A stretch of DNA of 64,000 bases, from assembly GCF_018139145.2 (NCBI RefSeq), contig NC_059478.1, forward strand, positions 14,615,001 to 14,679,000, read 5' to 3'. The notes beneath the pieces were generated by a model. The model was not told the DNA's origin and did not search any database. It saw only the letters and a list, made by a program, of their open reading frames with translations. A program made the position numbers and the translations under genes. Source of the stretch: Gymnogyps californianus. Its lineage: Eukaryota > Chordata > Aves > Accipitriformes > Cathartidae. This document shows positions 27,401 through 41,395 of this stretch, piece after piece; the first letter of the stretch is position 1; the number at the start of each line of letters is the position of its first letter.

Positions 27401-30400
27401 AACAAACTAGCTATGAAGCTAGCTTCACCTTTTAAAAAAATGCCTTTACAAACTGGGAATTCCTTCTGTTATTTGCCTCTTTGCTGCTGCCAGTATCATA
27501 AAAAGTGAGGGTTGGCAACATGGAAGAGAACAGCAGCTTTGGTCCATTTGTCTTCATCACTTTTTCCTGTTTGTAGAAAGGGTTGCTATGCTAGTGTGTA
27601 AGCATAACAGATTAGATTTTTGACAAAATGCAATTTCATGGAGAGAGAAGCTTAAAATTCAATTATAATTAAAGTTTAGCTTGCTTTCAGAACCCCTGAA
27701 TTTTACATCAGTCCTAAACAATAACTCTAAAAGCACTTGATGGAGAAACTGTGCCATGTGTCTCTCTATTCTTATAAAAACTTAAAGCCAAGGCAGGAAG
27801 AAAGAAGACTTTGCTCCAAAGCTCCACACAGTAAAAGAGTACCTAAAACTATATACAAGTCTTTTGTTCTTTTTGTAGCCAGTGCAAATCCAAAATGATT
27901 CTGTTTCCTAAGAATAACCTAGATTGACACTGTGATGCGGTCAGAAAGAGATCAACCCATCAACCAAAAGAGAAAGCAGTGGTTTACACAACCACTGAAA
28001 TTTTCACTTTGTGAGTATTTTTCATCCATATTTCTAAAGAATCAGTGCTCTGTTTATCTGTATCACTGCACAATTTACAGGCCTTTACCATTGGACACAA
28101 GGCCCCCATCACCTATTCTTGCTGTTGATGCAATTCTATCTCAAAAGACTGATACAAACAGGAAAACAAGGACTTTGTTAGGAAGAAGACCTTACCATCT
28201 GTATGATGCAGCTGAAGAGCTTTATACCTAATCACAGGATCTGCTAAGCCATGATGAACTCTGAGTATAGGAAGTCCTCAGGTTGCAAAATGCACTTGCC
28301 ACATACTGCAAAAGAACTGGAGGAAGTTGACATGTTTCACTTGCAAAATACTACTCATGCAATAGTAAGGCAAGATGGAAGAAGTTTCAGAATTCATCTA
28401 ATAATTTTGTTTCAGAACTTGGGAGTAGTATTCTAAGAGTAAAATTCCTGGAGACAGGAATGAGACATGAGACAGGGACTGAGACCCCTATCATAATGAA
28501 ATCACAGCTTTTTTCCTGGGTGAGTGGTTTGGGGAACAGATGCTAACCTACCTGCAGACTGATGGCTGACCTCCACGTGGGGCTAATGTAGAGGAGGTAA
28601 TGGCTACTGCCCCTTATAAAAATGTGCTTTTTGTCTGGGTCATGTTTAGCCAAATGCCACAAACTCCACAATGAGGAAAGTCACACCACCTCCTGCAGCG
28701 CTGGGGGTTCAGTAGGGGCCCCTGAGGGACAGCCTTACATTTCAAGCAGAGCTTTTGTCTCAAATTTACTTATGAGCACAGGACTAAATATACCATGGGG
28801 CATATAGTGAGGATGTACAGCTCAAAGACTTTCCATCAGGCTTACAGTGCAGCTAAGGCTTGCTTTAATGTGTGTCATATCACAGCAGGCTCCAAGGGAC
28901 CATGTACCATTCAAACAGAGACAGACTGAATGAGTGGGCTTACAGGCTCCTCTGTGCCCTTCCTTGTCTCTCTGATCACAAGTTGAGCTGCAAACGCCAA
29001 AGGCATTCCCAGAATATGGCAGTGACTTTAACAGACTGGCTCAAATCCTAACCTGTCAGTTCAGATCTGACTGGGTCATTATTAATTTATTAAGTAACAA
29101 AGAGTATGTCAAAAGTGTTAGTAGGTGCTGAAGCAGGCATCCATATCATGCTGTTACTTATTAACACTATCTGTGGCAGAGAGAAACTGCAACAAGACCC
29201 ACTAGCCAAGTCTCAGGCAGGCGCTGCTGGGTAGCAGTGTTTGCCCTATTCCCACAGACACTGGCTTGCTAAATATTTAAGTGTCATGTGCTAGTCACTA
29301 GCAGGAAATATTTTTTAAAAGAAAGGTGAATTACTTTCGTATAAAACAACTACTCACATTTTCTCTAGCTGCTAGTAATTTTGATTAGGAAAAAACAGCC
29401 AACCCTTTTACTGCTTGCATAATTAAAGAATCACACTGTTCTTCCTGTGGTTTTTCTTGCTTATGATTTTCCATTGTAATCCATTAAGTGTTACGGTATT
29501 AGCAGGGGTTTAACACACCAAATTTAATCAACAGTACTTCTCATACATCAGCATTTGTGCTCAGAGAACTGTACATTAAATAGTGTTTTTAGTGAATTAT
29601 CTGACCTTTCCCTCTCAAGTCTGCACCTCCTAATTACAACTTTCCTTGTTTTGGTATAAAATATTGGCAAGGTCAAACCCTGCCACAGCACTTGCAAATT
29701 TCCTCAAGAGGCTCACAGAAATGGCCTATCTGCTTGTACAAACCATGACTGCAAATGTGTTCGGATTATCTACGTATTTTGTATTCATGAGGTTTACAGT
29801 TCTAGCTTGCAGCCAGGAAAATTGCTTTGATTTTTTGTAAGTCTCTGAGCAGAAGGCAAATAAAAAATATAATATGCTTGCTACCACACACAGTTCTTTA
29901 AACTCCTGCTACGTTTCCCCTGACAATTCCTTTTCCATCAATCCTCCTGTCCTGGAATATCTTCCTGAAATTTGCTGACGTGGCAACAAAGGACATCTTC
30001 TGGTTGACACCTTTTGAAATTAATTCTACTAAAGAACATTTGTTTCTTCTCTTGTACCTAAAAGCAATTGGACTTCATTCCTAGGTCAAAGAGAAACAAA
30101 CAGGAATAAATGGTCTTCATCTTCAACGCATCATTATTTTACAACACAATGGGTAGGTTTATCTAACTGGAACCTTAAAGCCCAAATATTGAGCCCAACT
30201 CTCATCTCACAGTCATCAGGTTATGAGGAGCTGACCAAATGCATTGTTATTGACAAACAATACATTCTTCCACTTAAATCGATACAGGCTCAAATTGATA
30301 CGGTAGAGCTTCATGGAGTATGCATCATGGATCTATTTTCACAAAAACATAGAAAAAAATGTGGCCTAAAAAATGCGCCACAAATAGCTTAGCAGTTAGG

Positions 30401-33400
30401 GCATTCAAACAGGCCATGGAATACCTCCAACTGTCCATCCCATTCTGGAGCAACTAGAGAGTATACGTAAGGTCTGTAACATTGCCAGTTTGCTCCTGGA
30501 GTTTGAGCATGACCGAAGTCTGTGGAAACACTTCCAGTCCTACCAGTGGATCTGGACCAGTCTTCAAGAGTGCAACCAACCACTAGCATCCCCAGCGTGC
30601 ATAAATGCTGTTTGTCCCCTTCTCTGAAAATTAGCTGAGAGGCAGAGATAAAAAAAGCAAACTCCAGTCTCACTGGCTGGTGAGACTTTATTCACTGCAC
30701 CTTACGTCTGCGTCACACTCCTACCTCATCTGCCCTCCGCATCCCCAGCCTATGACAGCACACTCCTCCCCAGGCCTTTCATCAGGAAAACAGAAAAATG
30801 GCATTGGAGGTTTTGAAAGTTTTCCTTCTTATACTATGATTCAGCTTCTCTCATCTCATTTCCAGGTAGTTCAATTTTGGCTGGGCAAAGGTTTTTCAAA
30901 GTCTACTACAGGAGCCTGTAACACTATTTTTCTTCCTAAAAAACTTCATAGCCAGTTTCATCTAGGAGAAGATTCATCTACTTTGACTAAGAACACTGAA
31001 ATCCCCATCCTTCTCCTTCATTTTATGTCTTCATTTCATATTCTAGCTAGAATTCCTCAGGCTCCCTGAGGAACAAGGGGCTATTTCAACCCTGGCCCAT
31101 CACTACTTCTGGAATACTAATATTTTTTGCTGTGTGTATTCCAGTCCATTTGATAATTATATCCACCATTATGAGGTGCAAAATCCAAGACATAATGCAG
31201 AGTACAGTTGGCGCATTTGCACTTAAGAAAATATCATATATACTAGAGTCAAACTCACACCCTGCTGGAATTTTAACAGCTTTTCTTCCATGAAAAGACT
31301 TCAATAGCATTATGATATTGGTTCATTTTGTCCCTCCATGACTTACATCAGTAAAGTAATCATGTTTTAATAAAAGAGAGTGCTTATTTAAAAGACAATA
31401 AAGGGAAGCTGTTTTCTTGATTTAGTTAACAATTTGGAAGGGCTTCAATAAATACAGTACACCAAGTGCTGAAGCAAAATAGATTAAAAAAGAGGCCCTC
31501 TTTCCATAAAACACAGAATGACATTTACAGATGTATGTCCACAGCACACAGTACTAACAACTGGGTAAGGACAACACCCTGTTCAGCATCATCTTCAATA
31601 CAATTTGTTCCCTTTGAAGCTTAAAATCTCAATAGACGATGCAGAAGAAGATTGTCTCCTGCTGCCAACTATTAGTATTTCGGCCCAGTCAGGCAGCAAA
31701 GGAAGATTTCTCTAAAGCTGTAACAACAGGTAGGTGAGAAGTGTGTTTGTCCTGGATGCAGAGTGAAAAATGAAGGTAAATGTAGCCACGTTCACTGACT
31801 GCTGCCGCTCCCACCAGAGAAGGCAAGCTGCAACCTGCCTGTCTTTTCTCCTCTAAACAGTTACAAGGAGCCTGGCATCTAGAAAGAGTCCACAAAGGGC
31901 TAGCACTCTGGCAGCTCCATGAACTAGATTTAGAGGAGGTGCCTGAAGGGCAGCAAGCCTACGCTACCAGCACACAGCAGCACTGCTGCCAGTCCACCTG
32001 CCAGTCGGTGCAAAGGACAGCCAGGAATTCCCGACAAGCTGCTGTCACAGCTTTGGTATTCAGAGCAGACACAGCCAGAGAAGATGCTGAGAAACAGGCT
32101 CGAGGGATAACCAAAAATGCTGGGTTTTGAAAGATGAGGGAGAAAGAAATAATGAGGATCAAGGGTAGCAGAGAAAGCGTTGGAAGAATAAGACTACCTG
32201 GAACTTGACCATTAAAAAAATAATTGTTAAAAGCAGTGAAGTGCAAATTTGGTGAAGTGAGACTGCAGAAGATATTGTCATCTCAGTGGTGATTCAGGAA
32301 GAACAGAGGAATGGGCTGTATAAAGCATTCTCAGAAATGTGGAAGCAAAAGCATCGGAAGACATGAGAAAAATGTGAAAATTTGTTCCTAGTCCAAAGTA
32401 ATTTCTTTTAGTGTGATATGTGAGGCTGTTGAATGTTGATGGGAAGGAGATAATCAAACAGGTTTTTTCTTTAAGAAAAAATCCCTTCTGTACTACAGCT
32501 TCCTTGCAACTCAGTGGGAAGTATTTGAACAAGACAAACCAACACAAGTCACTTCTCAGAGAGCAAATGAACTCACAGTTGCTTATGCACTGGGTAGATT
32601 GCTGTCTGTACCTGAGCTACCTAACCTGAAGCTCATTCAGGCATCTCCATGCTGCACTGCAGTCAGTTTGTTACTATAGCATTAGCATAACCAAAGTCTG
32701 AGAAATATGAGTTTTTACAGGTACCTGTACACTTTCAAATCCAGAAGGCTTGCCATCTTCCCACTAATCTGTTGTACAGGCTACCGTACTTCACAGAACT
32801 GATTTGGGGGAGATGAAAAAAGCTATTTGTTGTCATAGAAACAGTAGGACTTTGTGCTACTGTGCAGGCTGATACGTGAGGATATTATTGTTTGGCGTTT
32901 TTCCAGGCAACCAGATTGAGAAACGCTAAAAAGCTTTAAAAGAAACCCCTGAAATTTTGCCAAACAATCAGATCTACAATTTCCACAAACACATTCAAAT
33001 ATTTACCAGTTGTTGTGGATAAATTTGAAAAGCCCCGGCTATGGGAGACACTGTTGAAAAAAATATATTCTTGACCCCAAAAAACAAACAAGCAATGGAC
33101 ATCTTGTAAGGCTACAGGAAATGTCCAAAAATCCATAATCAGTTATGAAAAGGCAATTAAAACAACAGCCAATTGTCTTCAGTTCCCAGCACTTAGCTGA
33201 GGCTAATATTTTAAAAGCCTACAGTTAGCACGGTAATTAAGGTTAATACCACAAAAGCAGATATCCCAAGGCCTTAACAGCTGCCAAAGAGCACCACTAA
33301 CTGAGAGGAAGGTAAGGTGTTTATGACTTTTCCTTTACTTTATGTTATTTGTAACTGGAGAATAACAGTGTCAGTAAATCATTAAACAGAATGCATAGTA

Positions 33401-36400
33401 GTGACCAAACCTCCTAACACTCCAGGTAAACAGCTGTGTTGCCCTAATAGCTCCAGAAGAAGACAGGTTTACACCCAAGTTAAAATTCATAGGCCACAGA
33501 AATATAGGGCAATTGCAAGCGTTTTAGATCATCTCATTTACTTTGGACAAAAGAAGTTTTCTTTACCGGAACATCTTTTTTTTTTCCTTATGATTTTCCC
33601 CAAAATATCTTCATCCTCCACTTGCAAAGCAGTATTTCTTGGTTATGACAGAGTGGAAAGATAATTCTGAAGGTGTTATTAGTTCATAGAAAAGGTGGAT
33701 TTTTTAAACTATTTGATTTAGCAAAAGAGTGAGTATGACTAGGATAGATTATGCAAAAGTGTAGCTGTATGCTGGGCACAGGTCAGGGGAAAGAAAGCAG
33801 TTTAGACTATAAAGGTGACCTCTTAATCCATCTGCATTGAAACTTCCCATTCTCATCACAACAGTCCAATTTTCTCTCCATCTGTTCCAAATAGTTCAAA
33901 ACCCTGTCCCATTTAGCATAGAAATCACCACTCCCTTGCTGGAAGCCAGAAAAAATGATCCAAACAGCCTTACATGTCCCGTGTGAAGAAAAAAAATAGC
34001 ACTGTGGCTTGCAAACAGCCTGTCTCTGTCATGCAGGCATGACATCATCTGACATCTATGAGTTAACGTCCAACTGTTCTATTGCCCCATAAAAATATTC
34101 TCTGTTTTTCTTACTGAAGGAATCTGCTTCTATTACAGAATACATCTTACTCTTCTCCCGTCTCCACAGAAACAGTCAGAATGCCTTAGGAATTGTAAAC
34201 ATGCAATTATTCAACTTTCATCTCTCTCAGGCTATGAAACTGGATGGACATGACACTAAACTGAGCCATGAGGAAAGTAAAGCAAAACTGCTGGAGGAGT
34301 GGTTCAGGTGGGAGTGCTTTTCTTACATTTAATGTCTAATTTCTCCTTGGACAACAGCCTAGGGCTGCAGCCAGCCAAACAGCCTCCTCCTACACCAGAT
34401 CCAGCATCCATCCTCTATTCCAGCTTCCTTTTGCAGGTTTAGGCCCTTCACATTCAACTTAACTGCCAGCTCCAGGAGCAATCTAATGCGATGCAGGAGG
34501 GCATAAGCCTTTGGGAAAAGAATAGCATGTGAGAGACAAAATTGTCAGTAAAGGGCTAGTAATTTACACTGTAATTGTTTTTGTATTATGTGTATAATTA
34601 CATGAAACAGAACAGCAGGGTAAATGAAAAAAAAAAAAAGCTGCCATTTTCTAGATTCTCCTTACTTCATTGACTATTCAGACTGATGCCACTTGTTAGA
34701 GCTCAACAAAAGGGGGGAACTGAGAATCCCATGGTGAGAGTATTTCTGACCTAACCACAGAGTACAATCACACAGTGACTTTTAGCCTACACTCCCCTTC
34801 AATAGCAATCCTGTATGACCACCAGCTGTGGAAAATCCAGCCCAAGCCCTTTTCCTTTCCCTCCATATGCTGAATAAGTACTTTTTAAAGACAAAGACAA
34901 AGACAAAGGGAGTTTGATTAGATATGCCACTTTTTTCCGAGAGGAGAAGTCATGACTTTCAAAGCCCATGAGTTTGGACTATATAATTGATCAGCAAAAT
35001 AATCCACTTGTTGTCAAAGCCTCTGATTATCCAAGTAGAGTAGCGTCGGATACTCTGCTGCATCTGTAGTTATTCATTGACTTAGACTGTAGTTCTTCAC
35101 TGGACTGCACCTAGACAGAGATGTCTGTCACTGGAATTTGTAGACATTATGATGATATAAATAAATAGTGACATCATCATGCAGACAAACATGGAAAAGT
35201 CCAGTTGGTTTTGGAATTATCCCTCATTTACCAATATTATAACAACAGCTGTTAACTGATGTGACACACTTTTACTTTGCAGAAAGTCACAGAATTATTT
35301 TAATGTGATAAAATATAGTTTGATCTGGAGTCCCTGGACATCACTTGGAGATGTGGAATGCAGTGAAAATACAACTGTATTGCATCTAGACATTTAAAGA
35401 GCTGTAAGTCAAGCATCTTTCTTCTTTTTGTGATATACTTATCTTTGTTAGCTAAAATCTAACAGGAAATTCAGGTCTGTTTCAAATACACAAAATAATC
35501 ACATGGGCATTCTTATACTGACTTAGGTCCCAGAAATGATAGGACATGCCCACTTCAGGACATATGAAGCAAACTACAATGACATAGTAAAAATCATAGT
35601 GCTCACATTGTATGCATTTGTGCCACTCCTGAATATGAGAAAATGGCAAATTTATTCAGGTGAATACTTCTTCAGAATATTTTGTCAAAGCTAAAAGCAA
35701 ATTCTTGAAGGTTGCATGGTCTTCTCATTAGATGATAGGAAAATGAAGGTGGTCTGTATACAAAAGACAAGGAGTCAGACTGAGACATAAGCAGCAGGTA
35801 TCACTGGGCTGAAGTAAACCTCTGAAATTTCTCTGCATGACAACTGCAGGCTTGTGAAATTTCTGTAGCTACAAATTCTTCTTCTGTCACATCCTGAAGA
35901 GGGGCTTTCCCTGGCTGGGGAATCAGTTTTCTGCAGGAAGCAAATTAATTTCATTGCAAGAGTGACATCTTCCCACTCTCCCAGAAGCCACACATTCTAC
36001 ATTGGAAGACACCAGGGCCTGTTATATGGTCAGTCTGGTGAGATATTGAAAAGGCAGGTCAGATAAATTGCTTATAACTAACCAAACTGAAATTTTCAGA
36101 TCCAGAGATTACTCAGATTTTGCTTCAGGAAAGAAGTAATGGGTGTCCAAGGCAGAAGCATATGCTGTGCCTGGGTCACGCGATGAGTGCTGCAGTACCA
36201 GCTGGAAGAAATCTGGCAAGAAACTTGTGGATAACCAGAATCTGCAGCTAAGGAAAAATAAAGAGTAGACCATGCACAATAGAGAACACTGACAGCAGAT
36301 ATAATTTCCCCCTCCTATGTATCATTTATATAATGCTAGAAAATTACAGTACTAACCAAAGAGGGAAAAACTGGAAAGAAAACAGCTGATGTCATGAGAG

Positions 36401-39400
36401 TAAGGTTAAATATATCATGAGAGTAAGGTTAAAAAAAAGATGATGCTAAAGCATCAACTGAAAAGCTGATGTTGCAAATTTTGGCTCTTGTTTGTCTTTG
36501 CTTTTATATGAAAAGCTTGTTTTGATTTTATTTCTTCTTCTTTTTACAGATGCATAATTTATTGCTGCAATATATAAAACTTGCTGCTCATGTTTTTACA
36601 GTGGAACTTTCCTTTACTAATATTACAGAGGTTGGAAAAGGCGTATTTATCTGCCCTCTGCTGGAAACACACAGCAAAAACACAGCACTGTCAGCACTGT
36701 CCTACTTGCACAGTGCAAAAATGGCTCCCCCTCCACATACAGAAGACCAATGTCATCATGGATTCAGCAGTTACACGCAGGGTGGATTTTGTTTAATGTA
36801 CCTAGTCAAAATAAACTTTGTCTTATTTGTCCAGTATTGACTTCACTCTACTATATAAATGCTGGGGTCCAATTTAATCCCACTTAAACTGGAGTAAATA
36901 AAAAGTATCTCTGTGGAAATCAAGAGAATTATACTATTACAAAACTGTCTAAATGAAAGCTGAATTATACTGTTAGAAATGTACCTTGTAAAATATGGAT
37001 TGCCACATTCACAGATAGAGGCATTTTACATATACTGTGTCCATGTCTGTGGAAATACAGTACTGATCCAAGTGGATGAAATCCTAAGTCACCTGAAATT
37101 AAAAAAAAAAAAAATGTTGCCAGAAATCTGATTATTATTCATCAGAATTTTTTTTAAAACTTTCTGCAGACACTGTGTGTGTCTAAGCCCAACCAGCTTC
37201 TTCACAAGAGCTTGCCACGTACACATTACAGGATCATTAGGAATGACTGATTGATTTAAAGATGAAGTGAAGATCACAAGAAGAGAGAGGGCTCAACAAA
37301 ACCACATTCAGAAAGGAACTGACGCTACTAATCAAAACCAGGGGTAGACAAGCCTGTGCTATACCAGCTACCCCTAGGACAGTGAGGAAGCAAAGGACCT
37401 GCCAAAACCACTAAACGCATTCAGCCCCATTACCACATTTGCCATTCTTCTGAAGTCATTCCTCCCCATAATCAACATTATCAGAAAATGTTATTTTTCC
37501 TTAAGCATTTGCTTCTATTTTCTTGACTTCTATCAGTTGCTTTAGCATTCTTTTTTTCTTTTTTTTCCCTTTTCTTTTTTTTTTTGAGGGAAGACTCATA
37601 TAGGGATTCAAGCATCTGAGTGAAACATGCATTTTTCCAGCAGTTCTGCAATAACTTATTAGTGATGACAGTCACAAGACAGAAGATTTTCTTGCAGTAC
37701 TACTACTTTTTTTAACCCAGGTTCAGCTGTGATACCTGTTAGACCATCATCCTAACCCAGAATTCTAGATAACATACAGGAAAAAGCATGGCTAGTTAAA
37801 ACTGACAGAAACAACCCACTAATGAGCATGCAGATTGTATTCTAGAAATCACGCTGCTTCTTTTGCCTGCTCTGCATTTAGCTCATCTCCTCCTATAAGT
37901 TGATTCAGACCCACCAAACCTCAAAGAGCCCAGATGTTTTTCCAAAGACAACCTCTAGGACTGTAAGGCATATATGCAGCATTGTTCTTTGTGCTTCATT
38001 ATATATGCATTTTACATTAATTTGTCAGCAGATCTTCAGCATTCAGAGGGTGTATATTATCATAATGAAAAATGCAAAAATACTGCACTGGCCATCATGC
38101 AGCACTTTTTCTGGGCTTGGCTTGGCTTCACCTAGTGAAAGGCTTCATTCTTTGTGTTTTTTATCATCCTGATGGAAAATGACATTCTATTCAAAACTAA
38201 CACAACTGTCTCCTAATTTGATTGCTTTACATGATGCTTTGATCCTGCTAGTCTTATATCTATAAAAGAATTTTTTTTTTTTAATTGCTTTCCTCAAAGA
38301 AACATTTCACCCCCTGTGGAGGCTCTGACTGAATTGCATCCTATGGGCTTCACTTTCATAACAAAACTTACACTAGAGAAACATAGAATGGTAAAGCCAT
38401 TTATATAAAACATTAGCCTGTCCTCTTCTACCTTTCATGCTGTTACTGTAAATTAATTTTTAATCAGTTCCTACCCCAGATACATTCCTCCTTTAAACAT
38501 ACACTTACCATGTACTGTTAAAAGGACTTCTAAAAGGGCAAATTATACATAGTGCCAAAGCTGCTCCTTAGAAGCCCTCTAATTCACATTTATCTCTGGA
38601 ATCAGCTTCAACCATGATGCTCTTCCTTTTTACAAGCTTCTAGATGTGTATTTGAGCTGTGCTTTGGATTACAATCCATTTCTGCCTTCTGGAGAAGGCG
38701 GCAGATCCCTTGCTGGAAAGGATTCTGTATTAAACAGGAGGCTTTCAAAGCTGCAAAGAGCAGTTAGGAATCCATCTACCACACATATTTTAGAAAGTTC
38801 TTCCTAACATTTTATTTGTTTTAAAACATACAAGTATAAAAAAAACCCAGCTAGTTATGCTGCTATAAAGTTTGGTCCTGTTCTGTATGACTGATGCTTT
38901 CTTTTACAAAAAAGGAGAAGATGAGGTCCATGATTCATAATACATAAATGAAAAAAGACAAAATATACAGCCAACACTGCTTAGCAATTGTCTTTTCATT
39001 GTAAACTCTCCTGTTGTTTCTCGTTTGTCAAACTTTAAGCATGCTGCCTTCATTTACTACAGAGCTGTTTGCATCAGACTAAGGTTTTTTGGGGGGAAAA
39101 AAGAAGAAAAGAAAAAGGGGGTGGGCAGGGGGAACACAAACAAACAAACTCAAAATCACCTGTTTCTCATCACTGCAAATTTATCACTTTCACAGGGAAG
39201 TTCTAACATGTCTACCTTTGAAGTGGGTCCAGCTGAGAAGTATACTTGTGTTATGCTTTGTCACCACCAAAATCTGACTAAATCCTTCCAAAATCTTAAC
39301 CAATGCTAGTTCAGTAAAAACTTAATGGACTTTGGGAGCTGAATTATCTGAGGAATTTCTCCCACTGAGCACATTCCAGCACTTCATACCAGGCAATGAA

Positions 39401-39657
39401 ACCATAAGCACACCAGCCTACAGACAAGGCTGCAGCAGCCAGGGTGGGACTTCCCGGGAGTCACTTGTCAAAGTCAACGGTCCCCTGCGGTGCCAGGGGT
39501 ACTCTGGGCTTTCTGACTTCTTGAGTGTTTGGCTTTACAACTTTAACATTACGTCCAGGTAGCCTTTATTATGTAATTGCACAATACATGATAGCAGTAT
39601 AAGACACATGAAAACATACATGCATTTCGCAAAAGCATTCCATATTATCACTACTTT
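24441..39657. other. Long intergenic stretch, no gene or dateable element recognised
   Basis: About 15 kb of AT-rich sequence. Simple features only: an A13 run with flanking A/T symmetry near 25165-25190, three ACAAAG units near 34891-34908, an A14 run near 37099-37112, a T/C-rich run near 37550-37585 and a G/A-rich run near 39088-39130. A stretch at 25190-25350 with AATAAAGGTCACC near 25293 could be the decayed end of an LTR, but no partner end is visible. The longest frame, 171 codons at 24779, shows no recognisable domain. Confidence 0.5.
36392..36433 (+). repeat. Short tandem duplication of 19 bases
   Basis: The phrase TCATGAGAGTAAGGTTAAA occurs at 36392-36410 and again at 36415-36433, separated by TATA. 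A local duplication without recognisable function. Confidence 0.9.
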
Positions 39658-39662
39658 CACTA

Positions 39663-40249
39663 TGTCCTGGTTTCGGCTAGGACAGAGTTAATTTTCTTCC
39701 TAGTAGCTGGTATAGTCCTGTGTTTTGGATTTAGTAGGAAAATAATGTTGATGATAACACACTGATGTTTTTAGTTGTTGCTAAGTAGTGTTTATACTAA
39801 GTCAAGGATTTTTCAGCTTCTCTTGCCCAGCCAGCAAGAAGGCTGGAGGGGCACAACAAGCTGGGAGGGGACACAGCCAGGACAGCTGACCCAAACTGGC
39901 CAAAGGGATATTCCATACCATATGGCGTCATGCCCAGTATATAAACTGGGGGAGCTGGCTGGGAGGGGGGATCGCGGCTCGGGAACTAACTGGGCATCGG
40001 TCAATGAGTGGTGAGCAATTGCATTGTGCATCACTTGCTTTGTATAGTTTAATTCTTTTAGTATTGCTATTGTCATATTATTATTATTATCATTATCATT
40101 GTTTTTCATTCCTTTCTGTCCTATTAAACTGTCTTTATCTCAACTCACGAGTTTTTTTTTCCTGATTCTCTCCCCCATCCCAGGGGTGGGGGGGCAGTGA
40201 GCGAGCGGCTGCGTGGTGCTTAGCTGCCAGCTGGGGTTAAACCACGACA
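39663..40249 (+). mobile_element. Complete solo ERVL-like LTR, plus sense, with 5-bp duplication
   Basis: The element runs from TGTCCTGGTTTCGGC to GGTTAAACCACGACA (587 bases) and is flanked by a perfect 5-bp duplication CACTA (39658-39662 and 40250-40254). It keeps a TATA box TATATAAA at 39938-39945 and a poly(A) signal ATTAAA at 40123-40128, and contains a short ATT/ATC microsatellite near 40077-40100. The terminal TG/CA dinucleotides and the 5-bp duplication fit an ERVL-class LTR of a type I recognise as very common in birds. No internal retroviral sequence flanks it. The intact duplication and clean promoter motifs suggest a fairly recent insertion. Confidence 0.92.
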
Positions 40250-40254
40250 CACTA

Positions 40255-41139
40255 CTACGTCAACTTCCAGTGTAAAGCTTTAAAATCTTGCCATAAAAAT
40301 GAACACTAACAAAATTAAACATTTCAGGTTAACAACTGTTTCAGAGCAGCAAAAGCCTCTACTGAATCTTTTGATACTGCAGGCTGTGCAATACACAAAT
40401 CAGCAGCACACGTTAATGCTACATATACACGCGAATTCCACACAGAAGAAACACTGCACACAAGTGACACATCCTGCAGCACACCTCCTCGCCTTTGGGG
40501 AGTTTTCTCCCCCCTTTTAGTCTGTAACAGTGTAAATGTATTAACCATCAGGATGCAATGCAAACCCCGTCTTTTTCTCTGCAGCCAGGCAGGACATGAC
40601 TGATGGGTGAGGCTCAGCAGAAGATTGGGGGTCTAGTGGGGATTTATTCCATTAGGACAACGCTGTGAAATACTTGATAAGACTGTTTATTATAGCAGTA
40701 CATTTCTAATCTATTGCCAAGGATGTCTGGGCCAATCAAATCATATAAATAAATCGCCACAGGCATCCAACGTATGACTTCACAATTTTGGACCAAAGTG
40801 AGCATATGACGTTTACAGGCTGATTGCATCCAGGAGGGGAAGGAAGGAACATTTTCTTTTAAGTAATAGTGACTGAGGCAGAAGTCATACCCTTTCAGTT
40901 CATGATCAGCTGATGAAAACTGATGGCACAGCATACAACCAAGCGTCATTAATCCCAGCCAGTTACTTATCTCCAGTGTATGCCCTGTACTTTAACTGTT
41001 ATTGCCGTTCTAGAAGGAAAATTAAATAAAACCCATAGGGATATGGATTTTTGTAATGGCTTATACAGCTTCAGTTGACACAAGGCCTGTGCAGGATATT
41101 TCTAGAGACTTAACTTCTTACAGACAAAACCATAGATGT
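40255..41139. other. Intergenic, nothing recognised
   Basis: Unremarkable AT-rich sequence between the solo LTR and a CR1 remnant. Confidence 0.55.
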
Positions 41140-41395
41140 TAGGGATGGATGATATCTGCTAAGCCATCTGTTCTATTTCATTGCCAAGGCAAAACTGTTC
41201 CTATTGCATATTTATTTGACTTTTACATTAGTTTTAAATACTCCGGTGGATGGAGCTTCCATTATTCCCCTGGGGAGGTTGGACTCACTACAGAATACTT
41301 CTCACTGGCAAGATATTTTTCCTGGTGTTCAGCTTAAACTTCCCCTTTTTAATTTCATCCTATGACCTTCATGGTCCTCTATTTGTGCATGTGCA
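41140..41395 (-). mobile_element. Old CR1-like LINE remnant, minus sense
   Basis: The plus strand shows CCATTATTCCCCTGGGGAGG, then ATTTTTCCTGGTGTTCAGC, TTAAACTTCCCC and TTTCATCCTATGACC. This follows the antisense order of blocks in the 3' part of CR1 elements (a 'ttcctaatattcagcctaaa...ctccc' type block). Edges are approximate because of divergence. Confidence 0.55.
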
